Source: CAYRPO01 sp964426305 (GTDB lineage: Bacteria > Patescibacteriota > Saccharimonadia > Saccharimonadales > CAIOMD01). From it: a stretch of 33,882 bases of DNA. The stretch is from assembly GCA_964426305.1 (NCBI GenBank), contig CAYRPO010000003.1, positions 1 to 33,882 of the forward strand, read 5' to 3'. The translations under genes and the position numbers were made by a program. Positions within the stretch are counted from its first letter, which is position 1. Each line of letters begins with the position of its first letter. Below, one piece after another: positions 6,827 to 15,261 of the stretch. The notes beneath the pieces are model-generated. The model worked only from the letters and a program-made list of their open reading frames with translations. It searched no databases and had not been told where the DNA came from.

Positions 6827-6832
6827 TAGAAT
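6827..6832 (+). promoter_or_regulatory. -10 box of the cupredoxin-like gene
   Basis: TAGAAT, 6 nt before ATG 6839; weak or absent -35. Confidence 0.4.
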
Positions 6833-6838
6833 ATCCAT

Positions 6839-7318
6839 ATGAGCTTTAAGCATACACAAGGTACGTATGATGCCTCTTCTGAAGCGGACGACTGTAAGCA
6901 ATATGGTAAACGAGCAATGTTTATTGTAGCCGGGCTGCTTGTGCCGGTGGTATTTGTTGTTGCTGTTGGCTTTGCATCAAGTAGATATCTTGACGCTGAA
7001 AGTGCACAGAAACAGGCACTGGCTGTAGATTGCGGAGGCAAAATTGGTAGGGATCATCAAGTTACCATAGACCATGATCGAGTGATTCCGGCAACGATAC
7101 AGGGCAGTTTGTGTGATACCATGACGGTTGTGAACAAAGATGCCAAAACGCGTGATATTGCTTTTGGAAAACACAACCAACATATTGTTTATGACGGCGT
7201 TGAGATAAAAACACTTCTACAAGACCAAAGTTTTACGGTGGTATACACCAAAACAGGCCAATACATCTTTCATGATCATGATCAGGACGAGGTAAAAGGC
7301 AACTTCACTGTACGCTGA
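6839..7318 (+). CDS. Membrane-anchored cupredoxin-like protein
   Basis: 159 aa. A cytoplasmic N terminus (1-25), one membrane span (about 26-48), then an extracytoplasmic domain. Residues ~70-159 have a cupredoxin beta-sandwich pattern: NKDAKTRDIAFGKHNQH, SFTVVYTKTGQYIFHDH and VKGNFTV match the conserved strands. The usual copper loop Cys-(x)n-His-(x)n-Met is replaced by HDHDQDEVKG. It therefore lacks the type 1 copper cysteine but keeps several His residues that could hold metal. The only Cys residues are at 19, 65 and 92. TAGAAT ends 6 nt before the ATG (leaderless). A likely role is in extracytoplasmic metal or redox handling. Confidence 0.7.
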   Translation: MSFKHTQGTYDASSEADDCKQYGKRAMFIVAGLLVPVVFVVAVGFASSRYLDAESAQKQALAVDCGGKIGRDHQVTIDHDRVIPATIQGSLCDTMTVVNKDAKTRDIAFGKHNQHIVYDGVEIKTLLQDQSFTVVYTKTGQYIFHDHDQDEVKGNFTVR

Positions 7319-7342
7319 AAGCATGGCCGAATACATATAAGT

Positions 7343-7398
7343 ATATGGCCCCCGAATCGCTTCGAAGGCCATATGCCTGTACGAAGTGACTCGGGGGC
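7343..7398. terminator. Bidirectional terminator region with two competing hairpins
   Basis: GCCCCCGA (7348-7355) plus CTTCG (7360-7364) pair with CGAAG (7382-7386) and TCGGGGGC (7391-7398). Alternatively ATATGGCC (7343-7350) pairs with GGCCATAT (7367-7374). The two stems share bases and exclude each other. The region lies between two convergent genes (ends at 7318 and 7414). Confidence 0.55.
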
Positions 7399-7413
7399 TG
7401 ACTTGCGGTCTGG

Positions 7414-7584
7414 CTACTTCTGTCGTGAGTACAACTCCGAGAAGCCCCAGGTGAACACGAACAGAGTGCCAATGATCGGTACTCCGACGAACGGAGTCAT
7501 GTGCACAAGCACCTGCCAGGTGGCTGTGAAGAACGCGATCCAGGCCAGCAGTACCTGCCAGCCTTTGATCTCTGTGTTGGTCAT
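7414..7584 (-). CDS. Small two-span membrane protein (56 aa)
   Basis: 56 aa starting MTNTEIKGWQ, with two hydrophobic segments (about 11-28 and 33-48) separated by HMTPFVG, and a short basic tail. The family is not recognised. It is well supported as a gene: a TTGACA-17-TACAAT promoter sits upstream and an AAAGG ribosome-binding site lies 7 nt before ATG 7584, which is preferred over an in-frame start at 7623. The leader of ~58 nt contains a small GAACG/CGTTC hairpin. Unlike most leading genes here it is not leaderless. Confidence 0.65.
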   Translation of the reverse strand: MTNTEIKGWQVLLAWIAFFTATWQVLVHMTPFVGVPIIGTLFVFTWGFSELYSRQK

Positions 7585-7648
7585 GAAGTGACCTTTCTTG
7601 TCGAAAGAACGGTGAGCGTTCAAACGAGTCGAATAAACGCGCGTACAT

Positions 7649-7677
7649 ATTGTATACTAAAGCATAAGCTATGTCAA
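7649..7677 (-). promoter_or_regulatory. Sigma70 promoter of the small membrane protein
   Basis: On the minus strand TTGACA (7677-7672), 17-bp spacer, TACAAT (7654-7649). Confidence 0.65.
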
Positions 7678-7784
7678 TAGCTGGCGTTACCAGAACATAT
7701 AAAAACTGGTGCAGTATCTGTGGCGGTAATATGAGTCGAATACATTTCCTCAATACTGACATCAAAGCTAGATTGGCTACAATA

Positions 7785-7793
7785 TGATACATT
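7785..7793 (+). promoter_or_regulatory. Extended -10 of the AEC transporter gene
   Basis: TGATACATT ends 8 nt before ATG 7802; predicted leaderless. Confidence 0.45.
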
Positions 7794-7801
7794 AGGCCAT
7801 A

Positions 7802-8737
7802 ATGCATACGCTTATTGTTTCTGTTGTGCCAGTTTTTGTGATCGTTGGGCTGGGGTACATTGCTCGGCGTTTTGAGATTGTGAAGCCGGCATGGGTGACG
7901 GCGCTGATAGGCTATGTGTATCATATTGCGCTACCGGCAATGATCATCAGTAGTATTGTCACGTTGACGGTCAAGGGTAGTAACGTACCAAGCGTGCTGT
8001 TTTGGAATGTTGTCCTGTTAGTGGCTAATACATTGTTGTGTTTGGCGTTTGTCACGCTACTTCGCATACCCAAAAAAGACCGCGCCGTGTTCTTCTTGGC
8101 GGCGACAGTCGGCAACAGCATGTACCTAGGCATACCGCTGACCACGAGTGCGCTAAAATTGACTGCCGGCTCGCAAGATCATGCGCTGATTGTACTGATT
8201 GGTGTAGTACAGCTGGTTGGCGGCATATTCATCGCACTACTTGTGAATGAGTTTTTGTTTGTTGGCAACAAAAATATGCGTAGTATGTGCGTGCGGCTTG
8301 CCAAGAATCCGCTGATCATTGCTATTGCGATTGGGCTGCTGTTGTCGGCACTGCCCATACCGTCTTTGCTGAACGATGCGCTAAAGCCAACGTTGACCAT
8401 GCTGGCGGCATCTGCTTCGCCGGTGGCGTTATTTGTGCTAGGTAATTACTTGTATGGGCATGCGCTGCGAGGAAAGAAATTTGAACTTGTGGCTGCGGTT
8501 GCCTGGAAGATTGCGATTGTGCCACTACTTGCCTGGGGGCTTATGCGTGCGGCCGGGTTACAGCATCCGTCGTATGCGGCGATCATATTGTATGCTGGTA
8601 TGCCAACAGCGGTAACTGCGCTGATGATTGCAAAGGCATACGGATTCAACACAAGCTTCATAGCTGCTGTCATACTGATTTCCACAGTCGTCAGTTTGGT
8701 GTCAGAGTCGGCCCTCATACTTCTCCTCGGCCTGTAG
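7802..8737 (+). CDS. AEC (auxin efflux carrier) family transporter
   Basis: 311 aa, about ten hydrophobic segments in two five-helix halves, the size and plan of the Mem_trans/AEC family. Typical features are the N-terminal VVPVFVIVGLGYIARR, the helix-breaking ALPAMIISSI, and the second-half AGMPTAVTALMIAKAYGFN with its conserved Pro-Thr/Ala-AKxYG turn. Bacterial members export or import small organic anions such as malonate or malate; the substrate here cannot be told. It starts 217 nt from the divergent small membrane protein gene and stands alone. Confidence 0.88.
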   Translation: MHTLIVSVVPVFVIVGLGYIARRFEIVKPAWVTALIGYVYHIALPAMIISSIVTLTVKGSNVPSVLFWNVVLLVANTLLCLAFVTLLRIPKKDRAVFFLAATVGNSMYLGIPLTTSALKLTAGSQDHALIVLIGVVQLVGGIFIALLVNEFLFVGNKNMRSMCVRLAKNPLIIAIAIGLLLSALPIPSLLNDALKPTLTMLAASASPVALFVLGNYLYGHALRGKKFELVAAVAWKIAIVPLLAWGLMRAAGLQHPSYAAIILYAGMPTAVTALMIAKAYGFNTSFIAAVILISTVVSLVSESALILLLGL

Positions 8738-8784
8738 CGAATGATCGGCATCAGAAATATAAAATTTGGGGCTCATTTGTGCCG

Positions 8785-8790
8785 TATACT
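8785..8790 (+). promoter_or_regulatory. -10 box of the PF10081 hydrolase gene
   Basis: TATACT, 8 nt before ATG 8799; predicted leaderless. Confidence 0.45.
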
Positions 8791-8798
8791 GGAGATAT

Positions 8799-10481
8799 AT
8801 GGAGCGGCGCTTACGAAAACAGTTTGATCGTGTTGTGCGTGGCACGAAGCGCTACGTATGTGGTCTGAACTATACAGGTCTACTGTTTGCGCTGGTGTTT
8901 TACTGTTTTTCTATGTTGCCTTCGCTACTGCCCAGACCGTGGCTGTTTCAGGGGCTCATTAGCGGCATAAGCTTGGCAGTTGGTTATGGATGCGGTGTAT
9001 TGGCCAGTGTGTCAGTCCGCTGGATGTTTGAACGCGAGCCTTCAAAGATCGTCAAATTATGGGCTTGGCGCATACTTGTTAGAGGTGGTGGTGTGTTGTT
9101 CGTGGCATTTTTGTTGCTTGGCTATACGTGGCAGCAGCACGTGCATGAGCTTGTCGGTGAGTCGCCGCCAGACGGCAGACATCTAACAGCAACATTTCTT
9201 ACGCTTCTGTTGACAGCCGTGTTGCTGCTGGGCCTTGGGCGTAGTGTACGCCGTATGCATAGATGGATATCCGGCAGGCTACAGGTTTTTTTGCCTCGTC
9301 GTGTGGGCGTTGGGCTGGGTTTTGTTGTTGTGGCACTGTGTATATGGTGGCTGCTGAGCGGCGTGCTGTTCGATGGATTTGTGACGCAAGCCAACAAATT
9401 CTACGCCAACAAAAACACTACGACACCAGTTGGTATTGTACAGCCAACTAGCTCAAATCGTTCAGGAAGTCCAGAGTCGCTCGTGCCATGGGATACGGTC
9501 GGCTACCAGGGTAAGAATTTTGTTGCTAGGGGGCCGTCACAAGAACAAATGAGAAACTATAGCCATGAAGACCCAAAAGAACAGATTCGGATTTATGTTG
9601 GCATGGATAGCGCGGCCGATGCAACAGATCGCGCCCAGCTTGCCGTCAAGGAATTGCAGCGCACAAAGGCATTTGATCGAAAAGTGTTAGTGCTAGCAAC
9701 CGCGACCGGAACTGGCTGGCTGGAGCCACAATCGGTTGACAGTATCGAGTACATGCATAACGGTGACACGGCAATTGTTACTCAACAGTATTCGTTTCTC
9801 CCGAGCTGGATTTCGTTCTTAGTCGATACGGAAAACGCCAAAGATGCCGGTCGTGCTTTGTATGATGCCGTCTATGCAGAATGGTCAAAACTGCCACAAG
9901 AGTCACGACCAAAACTGATTGCCTATGGTTTGAGTTTAGGGTCGTTCGGTGGCCAAGCGGCATACACCAGTGTTAATGATCTTCGGGCTTCGATTGATGG
10001 TGCGCTTTTTATGGGTACGCCTAACAACACCGAAATGTGGCGAAATGTCACGGATCATCGTGATATGGGCTCGCCGGAGTGGCAGCCTACATATGAACAG
10101 GGTACGGCTGTGCGTTTTGCAGCAACCAATGAAACTATTACGGCCGATCAGGCAGAGTGGCAATTCCCTCGGGTGTTGTATATGCAGCATGCCTCTGATC
10201 CAGTTGTGTGGTTTAGCTTTAGCCTGCCATTCCAAAAACCAGACTGGCTTCGTGAGCCTCGAGGATATGACGTTTCGGAAAGCACGAAGTGGTTTCCGAT
10301 AGTAAGCTTTTTGCAAATAACTGTCGATCAGTTTTTTGGTGTGACGGTGCCGAATGGCCATGGCCATAATTATGCGAACACCATTGTGAATGCTTGGGGC
10401 GCGATTGTTCCGCCGGTTGACTGGAATCAAACAAAAGCTGCAGAATTGCAAAAAATCATCGACACGTACTCGAACGAATAG
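8799..10481 (+). CDS. Membrane-bound alpha/beta-hydrolase (PF10081 type)
   Basis: 560 aa. Residues ~1-200 hold several membrane spans (about 19-38, 44-66, 88-110, 128-148 and 168-192), matching the N-terminal domain found with this hydrolase family. The C-terminal ~330 residues carry the alpha/beta-hydrolase domain. The nucleophile elbow is GLSLG with Ser379, the acid is probably Asp467 in HASDPVVW, and the base is His521 or His523 in NGHGHNY. Family members are common in actinobacteria and CPR and are thought to be cell-envelope esterases or lipases; the substrate is unknown. ATG 8799 is preferred over TTG 8766 since a TATACT box would otherwise lie in the coding region. The 10526 gene follows 44 nt later. 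Confidence 0.88.
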   Translation: MERRLRKQFDRVVRGTKRYVCGLNYTGLLFALVFYCFSMLPSLLPRPWLFQGLISGISLAVGYGCGVLASVSVRWMFEREPSKIVKLWAWRILVRGGGVLFVAFLLLGYTWQQHVHELVGESPPDGRHLTATFLTLLLTAVLLLGLGRSVRRMHRWISGRLQVFLPRRVGVGLGFVVVALCIWWLLSGVLFDGFVTQANKFYANKNTTTPVGIVQPTSSNRSGSPESLVPWDTVGYQGKNFVARGPSQEQMRNYSHEDPKEQIRIYVGMDSAADATDRAQLAVKELQRTKAFDRKVLVLATATGTGWLEPQSVDSIEYMHNGDTAIVTQQYSFLPSWISFLVDTENAKDAGRALYDAVYAEWSKLPQESRPKLIAYGLSLGSFGGQAAYTSVNDLRASIDGALFMGTPNNTEMWRNVTDHRDMGSPEWQPTYEQGTAVRFAATNETITADQAEWQFPRVLYMQHASDPVVWFSFSLPFQKPDWLREPRGYDVSESTKWFPIVSFLQITVDQFFGVTVPNGHGHNYANTIVNAWGAIVPPVDWNQTKAAELQKIIDTYSNE

Positions 10482-10525
10482 CGCATGGGGTATATACTTA
10501 TGTATATAACCGAGGAGACGCAGTG

Positions 10526-10807
10526 ATGCCAAAAGCAGCAGGACAGGATCCCGAAATCGAAATCACGGCAAAAATGTCAGGTACGGATGACTGGAAGGAA
10601 TGGTGCAAATACAACAGCAAAAAATCATCTACTGTGCATGGCACAAGCGGTGCGCTGTATTTTGTTGGATTTATAGGCTCGCTCGTATACTGGATGCAAG
10701 CTGCGGTTGGCTTTGGGGCGGTCGTTACTGGCTTTTTGAAATCGCTTGTTTGGCCGGCTTACGTAGTCTATAAGCTTCTTGAAAGCTTTTATGGTGTTGT
10801 CAATTGA
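10526..10807 (+). CDS. Small conserved membrane protein (93 aa)
   Basis: 93 aa with a hydrophilic N terminus (about 1-42) and hydrophobic segments GALYFVGFIGSLVYWMQ and GFLKSLVWPAYVVYKLLE. The GALYFxGFIGSLxYWMQ...FLKxxVWPAYxVYxLL pattern is one I associate with a small protein widespread in Saccharibacteria and some actinobacteria, with no known function. GAGGAG (10512-10517) supports ATG 10526 over the adjoining GTG 10523. It may be cotranscribed with the hydrolase upstream, though a TATA-rich stretch (10490-10508) could be its own promoter. Confidence 0.75.
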   Translation: MPKAAGQDPEIEITAKMSGTDDWKEWCKYNSKKSSTVHGTSGALYFVGFIGSLVYWMQAAVGFGAVVTGFLKSLVWPAYVVYKLLESFYGVVN

Positions 10808-10855
10808 CGCAGTAGGTTCTTGAGCGTACAGCGTATTTGTTGTGTGACGGTGCCG

Positions 10856-10864
10856 TGACATAAT
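10856..10864 (+). promoter_or_regulatory. Extended -10 promoter of the 10875 gene
   Basis: TGACATAAT ends 10 nt before ATG 10875; a possible -35 TTGTTG lies at 10837-10842 with 16-bp spacing. Confidence 0.5.
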
Positions 10865-10874
10865 GTGAACAACA

Positions 10875-12041
10875 ATGAAAACAAAAAAATACATTGTGCA
10901 GCAAATGTCCTACGATGTCTTTCGGTTTTCGTTGTATGGCTTTGTGACTGTTGTAGCATTTTGCGTGGTATTTGCTCGGCCTGAGGCCGTAAAACACGTT
11001 TTTGTCCAAGCAAATGCCTATAACCGATTTGTGCCACTCAGTATCGAGGCAGCTGTACGGCAGAATCAAAACAACGCAGCAGCACCAATCAAAGATCCAG
11101 CGGTGCAACAGATCATACAAGATAGTTTTTCAGCATCAAAACTGCATGTTGAGACCGAGAAGGTGATCGATAGTACCTACGCCTGGCTCAATGATGAAAC
11201 AGCCAAACCAGATTTTGTAGTGGATTTTTCGCCAAATATCGACACGTTGGCACAGGAATTGAGTACCTATGGTATGAGCAGATTGCGGGCTTTGCCGATC
11301 TGTAGCGTAGATATGCAAGTAACTGATCCTTTTACAGCAAGTTGTCGACCGCAGTCCTTTGATTACGTCGCAGAGCAAAAGTCCTTAGAGGACGCAATAC
11401 GTGCGAACAACGGTATCATTCCAAAAACTACATTTACGGTTGATGACCTTCCGAAGACGGCCGACGGAAGGACGCTTGTAGAACAATATGCCTACGTGCC
11501 GCAGTTGTTTCGAGCCATACTCTATGCGCCATATGTGTTGCTGGGCGTCACGATTATGAGTGCCGTTGTTGCTATTCGTCTGGATCGAAAAAAACGTATT
11601 GCAACACAACGAATTGGCAAGAGTGTGATTGGCGCGACGGTATTTTTGATTTTGTCGCCGCTGTTTTATGTTTATGTGCTGCCATATTTTGTTCCTGCTC
11701 TGAGTGTTGATGCGGCAGCAGGTGGCGGTGGGGTGGTACTTGGCGATGTCATTACTATCCTAACAAAACAGTTTACAAACCAGCTGATTATGGTTGGCCT
11801 GTTATGTATGGTCATTGGGGTTATGATCCTTGTGCTCGAGCGAGTAACTCGACCAGCGTCACGATATGTGCGGGTCGAGAAAAAAGCAGGACTTACGAGC
11901 AGCGAGGCATCACGCGCAAAACGCGGTAAGATAGTAGTGACAGCTGCAGATGTGCCTATTCAGACAAGTGAAGGTAAGCGGTCAAGAGATACACAAAGGA
12001 CAAACAAACGGTATCGACAACTAGCCAAAAAGGAGTTTTGA
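10875..12041 (+). CDS. Membrane protein of unknown function (388 aa)
   Basis: 388 aa: one N-terminal span (about 16-34), an extracytoplasmic region of ~180 residues with two Cys (ICSVDM...ASCRP) that could form a disulfide, then three spans (about 215-235, 250-275 and 300-322), and a long basic cytoplasmic tail rich in Lys/Arg. No family is recognised. Its TGA stop overlaps the ATG of the next gene by one base, which points to translational coupling. The oxidised-Cys possibility fits with the DsbA-like protein encoded elsewhere in the window, but that is only suggestive. Confidence 0.75.
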   Translation: MKTKKYIVQQMSYDVFRFSLYGFVTVVAFCVVFARPEAVKHVFVQANAYNRFVPLSIEAAVRQNQNNAAAPIKDPAVQQIIQDSFSASKLHVETEKVIDSTYAWLNDETAKPDFVVDFSPNIDTLAQELSTYGMSRLRALPICSVDMQVTDPFTASCRPQSFDYVAEQKSLEDAIRANNGIIPKTTFTVDDLPKTADGRTLVEQYAYVPQLFRAILYAPYVLLGVTIMSAVVAIRLDRKKRIATQRIGKSVIGATVFLILSPLFYVYVLPYFVPALSVDAAAGGGGVVLGDVITILTKQFTNQLIMVGLLCMVIGVMILVLERVTRPASRYVRVEKKAGLTSSEASRAKRGKIVVTAADVPIQTSEGKRSRDTQRTNKRYRQLAKKEF

Positions 12042-12685
12042 TGAGAATCGGTATAATCGGATCAGGAGATGTTGCGCAAAGCCTGGCCACTGGTTTGGCT
12101 GCTGCCGGACATTCGGTGATGATCGGTACTCGTGACCAGAAAAAGAAATCGTTGTTGTCTTGGAAGAAAGGCCATAAAAAAGCAGTAGATATTGGCAATA
12201 CAACCCAAGCTGCCGCCTACGGAGAGCTCGTGATTCTTGCGATTGCTTGGCATGCGGCAGAGGATGTTCTAACTCTGGTTCGGCCAGAGCTCGCAGGGAA
12301 GGTGGTCATAGATGTCACGAACCCGTTGATTTTTAATGATGACGAATCGCCATCGTTATCGGTTGGACACATTACAAGTGGCGGTGAGATAGTCCAGCAA
12401 TCATTACCAGACAGTCATGTGGTAAAAACGCTTAACTTTATCAGTCATGCGCACATGGCGCAGCCGCACTACACACAGGGGCAGCCAATCATGTTTGTAT
12501 GCGGCAACAACGATTCGGCAAAGCATCAGGTTCGTGATTTGCTACAAGATTTAGGTTGGAGCAATATGCTGAACATTGGTTCGATCGAAAAAAGCCGTCT
12601 TCTTGAACCGCTAAGCTTGTTATGGATCGAATACGGCGCGACACGTAACACCTGGAACCATGCATTTGCTGTGTTGGATGAATAG
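12041..12685 (+). CDS. NADP-binding F420-reductase-like oxidoreductase
   Basis: 214 aa. The N-terminal MRIGIIGSGDVAQSLATGL is a dinucleotide-binding Rossmann fingerprint (GxGxxx). Residues around 30-34 (GTRDQ) would contact the ribose or 2'-phosphate and favour NADP. The rest (VVIDVTNPL, VVKTLNF, MFVCGNN, GWSNMLNIGSIEKSRLLEPLSLLWIEY) matches the NADPH-dependent F420 reductase-like family, whose bacterial members often reduce unknown substrates without F420. AGGAG 6 nt before ATG and the TGATG overlap show coupling to the membrane protein upstream. Confidence 0.85.
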   Translation: MRIGIIGSGDVAQSLATGLAAAGHSVMIGTRDQKKKSLLSWKKGHKKAVDIGNTTQAAAYGELVILAIAWHAAEDVLTLVRPELAGKVVIDVTNPLIFNDDESPSLSVGHITSGGEIVQQSLPDSHVVKTLNFISHAHMAQPHYTQGQPIMFVCGNNDSAKHQVRDLLQDLGWSNMLNIGSIEKSRLLEPLSLLWIEYGATRNTWNHAFAVLDE

Positions 12686-12728
12686 AGAACATATCTTGGG
12701 CGGTTGCAGCACAGAAACGCACAAAAAG

Positions 12729-12737
12729 TGGTAAAAT
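12729..12737 (+). promoter_or_regulatory. Candidate extended -10 for argS
   Basis: TGGTAAAAT lies 43 nt before ATG 12781. No Shine-Dalgarno is visible in the short leader. Confidence 0.35.
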
Positions 12738-12780
12738 ATGCAGGATATTCATCTGTAACCCACAGAATGGTCAATAAAGA

Positions 12781-14553
12781 ATGACATATAACGATATTAC
12801 CGACAGATTACAAACCAGCGTTGCCGATGCTATACGCCGTGCTTTTGATGTGACTGACTTGCCTGTTGTTGAGGTTGTCATACCCACAAATACTGACAAA
12901 GCTGATTTAGTCACGAATATCGCATTTCAGTTAGCCAAGCCGCTCTCGATGTCGCCACTGGTGATTGCCCAGACGCTTGTACAGCATCTTGCGGAAGCGA
13001 GCGATATATACATTGCAGATGCGGCGGCCCCAGGGTTCATAAATTTTCGTCTTACCGATGCTGCGCTCTTAGGTGTGTTGGCCACGATTGAAGCTGACGG
13101 TGAGCAATTCGGTAGCAATCAAATTCTCAATGGCCAAACATGGCTCATTGAACATACGTCGCCAAACCCGAACAAGGCTATGCACGTTGGACACTTACGC
13201 AATAACCTCATTGGTATGGCTGTGGCGCGAATTGCGAAATTTTCCGGTGCCCATGTCATATGTGATTGCGTAGACAATGATCGAGGGATCGCCATTGCTA
13301 AGGCAATGTGGGGATATTTGGTTTATAAAAAACGAGATGCTCAAAGAGTTGATGACGTTGCGTATTGGGCGCGTCATACAGATGAGTGGATCACGCCCGA
13401 AGAGGTTGGCGTCAAGCCGGATCATTTTGTAGGTACTTGTTACACGTTGGGTGCCGAAGACGCAAAAATGAGCCATGAAGTAGATGCTAAAATTCGAGAC
13501 TTGGCATTGCGCTGGGAAGCGCATGATGCCGATGTGTGGAAGCTATGGGAGCGGATTATTGGCTATGCCCACGAGGGAATATTGTCCACTCTTGATCGAG
13601 TCGGCAACCATTGGGACCATGTATGGCATGAGCATGAGCACTACGAACAAGGGCGCGAGTTGGTGCTGAGTGGCCTGGAGAAAGGTATATTCCGAAAGTT
13701 AGATGATGGCGCTGTGTTAAGTAACCTCGAGAGCTACAATATACCTGATACGATTTTGTTGAAGTCTGACGGCACGTCGCTCTATATTACGCAGGATTTA
13801 GCGTTGACGAAGCTCAAAAAGAACACATACAAAGCCGATAAATTGTTGTGGGTAATTGGTCCAGAGCAAAGCACTGCCATGAAGCAGGTCTTTGCAATTT
13901 GTGAGCAGCTTGGCATAGGGAACTTGGACGCATTTGTGCATCTGCCCTATGGCCTTGTAAGTATCGTCGACGAATCAGGAGCACGTAAAAAAATGAGTTC
14001 TAGGGGTGGCAATACATTGCTCATTGATGATCTGATTGATACCGTCAAAGCTGCGTTGCTCGAAGCCGGAAGGGAGTACACGGAAGAGGATGCCGAAAAG
14101 ATTGCCGTAAGTGCCGTAAAATATGCAATCCTGAAGCCGTCACGTACGACCGACACGGCGATTGATATCCACCAAGCAATCAGTTTAGAGGGCGATAGTG
14201 GACTATATCTGTTATATACCCATGCACGCATGAACACATTGCTGCACAAATCTCAAGAATCACACCAAACAATCCAAAATGTTTCATTTAGTCATGATGA
14301 ACACGAGTTGATTGTGCAAATGCTCTATATGCAACAACGGGTCCAGGATGCACTTCAAACATATTCACCGAATGTCATCGTGGAATACTTGCTGAACATG
14401 GCACATGATTTTAATAACTTGTATGCCAAAGAACGATTCATTACAGAAGATACAATAAGCACACAACGCAAAATAGCATTAACTAAAGCATTGAGCCAGG
14501 TTTTTCAGAATTGCTTAACATTACTGGGCATGGGCGGCGTTAATCGTATATAA
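12781..14553 (+). CDS. argS: Arginyl-tRNA synthetase
   Basis: 590 aa, a class I enzyme that charges tRNA-Arg in the cytoplasm. Seen in order: N-terminal Add-1 domain (about 1-115); the catalytic Rossmann core with EHTSPNPNKAMHVGHLRNN, where HVGH (135-138) is the HIGH signature; the KMSSR loop (404-408); and the C-terminal anticodon-binding DALR domain (about 460-590) ending in LLGMGGVNRI. The length is normal and there are no disruptions. A small voltage-sensor protein follows after 24 nt and may be cotranscribed. Confidence 0.97.
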   Translation: MTYNDITDRLQTSVADAIRRAFDVTDLPVVEVVIPTNTDKADLVTNIAFQLAKPLSMSPLVIAQTLVQHLAEASDIYIADAAAPGFINFRLTDAALLGVLATIEADGEQFGSNQILNGQTWLIEHTSPNPNKAMHVGHLRNNLIGMAVARIAKFSGAHVICDCVDNDRGIAIAKAMWGYLVYKKRDAQRVDDVAYWARHTDEWITPEEVGVKPDHFVGTCYTLGAEDAKMSHEVDAKIRDLALRWEAHDADVWKLWERIIGYAHEGILSTLDRVGNHWDHVWHEHEHYEQGRELVLSGLEKGIFRKLDDGAVLSNLESYNIPDTILLKSDGTSLYITQDLALTKLKKNTYKADKLLWVIGPEQSTAMKQVFAICEQLGIGNLDAFVHLPYGLVSIVDESGARKKMSSRGGNTLLIDDLIDTVKAALLEAGREYTEEDAEKIAVSAVKYAILKPSRTTDTAIDIHQAISLEGDSGLYLLYTHARMNTLLHKSQESHQTIQNVSFSHDEHELIVQMLYMQQRVQDALQTYSPNVIVEYLLNMAHDFNNLYAKERFITEDTISTQRKIALTKALSQVFQNCLTLLGMGGVNRI

Positions 14554-14577
14554 GATTGTAAAACACATAGTAAAAAC

Positions 14578-15006
14578 ATGAAAAAAAATCAAAAAAAGAT
14601 TCTACGCAAGACTGACAATAGTATATTGGCCAAGGAGTTATTGTTTAGCTTCCTGGCCGTTTTAAGTGTAGGATTGCTGTTATGGGAGATACTTGACAGT
14701 CCCACGCCTGAACAGCAAAAAATTGTATATGGATTTGACGTGGTTGTCGCTTTCATTTTCTTGGCCGATTATGCTTATTTGCTGCATGGTGCTACGGATA
14801 AATGGTACTTTGTGAGGCATAATTGGTTTCTGCTGCTTGCTTCAGTTCCGCTGACTACCAGCTGGGCTGAGGCGCTAAAAGCGTTCCGGCTCTTGGTGTT
14901 TGTGCGTCTTTTTCGTGCCGGTGAGCACGTCTACTATGCACAAAAAATCGTTGTCGAGAGTTCTCAAAGAAAAAGACGTTCTGGCACATCTGATTTAGGC
15001 GGATAA
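14578..15006 (+). CDS. Voltage-sensor-like four-helix protein without a pore
   Basis: 142 aa. It has the S1-S4 plan of voltage-gated channels: S1 (about 22-41), S2 with YGFDVVVAFIFLADYAYLL (about 51-70), S3 (about 82-96) and an S4-like KAFRLLVFVRLFRAGEHVYYAQ (about 100-121) with Arg at three-to-four-residue steps. In channel proteins S5, a pore loop with TVGYGD and S6 would follow; here a Lys/Arg-rich tail and a stop codon follow instead. It could be a stand-alone voltage-sensor (Hv1-like) or a regulatory remnant. It lies 24 nt after argS with a poor ribosome site. Its 3' end overlaps the convergent SHOCT gene by 12 nt. Confidence 0.7.
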   Translation: MKKNQKKILRKTDNSILAKELLFSFLAVLSVGLLLWEILDSPTPEQQKIVYGFDVVVAFIFLADYAYLLHGATDKWYFVRHNWFLLLASVPLTTSWAEALKAFRLLVFVRLFRAGEHVYYAQKIVVESSQRKRRSGTSDLGG

Positions 15007-15261
15007 GTCTTTTTTGAGCTGTTCAAACTCTTCTTTTGTGATCTCGCCCTTGGCATAGCGGCTCTTGGCGATGTCTATCGGTTCTTGGGGTTGCTGAGGG
15101 CCTGTACCATATCCCTGGCTGCGAGCGTATTTACTGATGACGACGATAAGCCCGAATATGACGGCTGCTATGAACAAGACGGATAAAGCACCTACAACCA
15201 AATGACCAACATCGCTCATTTCGTTGCCTCGGTAGTATGTATCGTATCGAACTGGGTGCAT
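14995..15261 (-). CDS. Single-span SHOCT-domain protein
   Basis: 88 aa: one membrane helix (about 22-44), a Gln/Pro-rich linker and a C-terminal SHOCT motif (IDIAKSRYAKGEITKEEFEQLKKDLSA). SHOCT is a short domain found at the ends of many membrane or oligomerising proteins. ATG 15261 has a GAGGAG site 9 nt upstream; an internal ATG at 15219 is an alternative. The hairpin CTCTATA/TATAGAG (15293-15273) runs into the ribosome-binding site and could modulate translation. Confidence 0.75.
   Translation of the reverse strand: MHPVRYDTYYRGNEMSDVGHLVVGALSVLFIAAVIFGLIVVISKYARSQGYGTGPQQPQEPIDIAKSRYAKGEITKEEFEQLKKDLSA

Noticed and set aside
7217..7924. Minus-strand ORF of 235 aa
   Set aside because: It spans the terminator region and opposes two supported genes; the composition (many His, Arg, Cys) is that of an antisense shadow.
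9936..10532. Minus-strand ORF of 198 aa
   Set aside because: It lies fully antisense to the catalytic domain of the PF10081 hydrolase and shows no motifs.
14578..15006. Complete potassium channel
   Set aside because: No pore loop TVGYGD or S5/S6 helices follow the S4 segment in any frame before the convergent gene.
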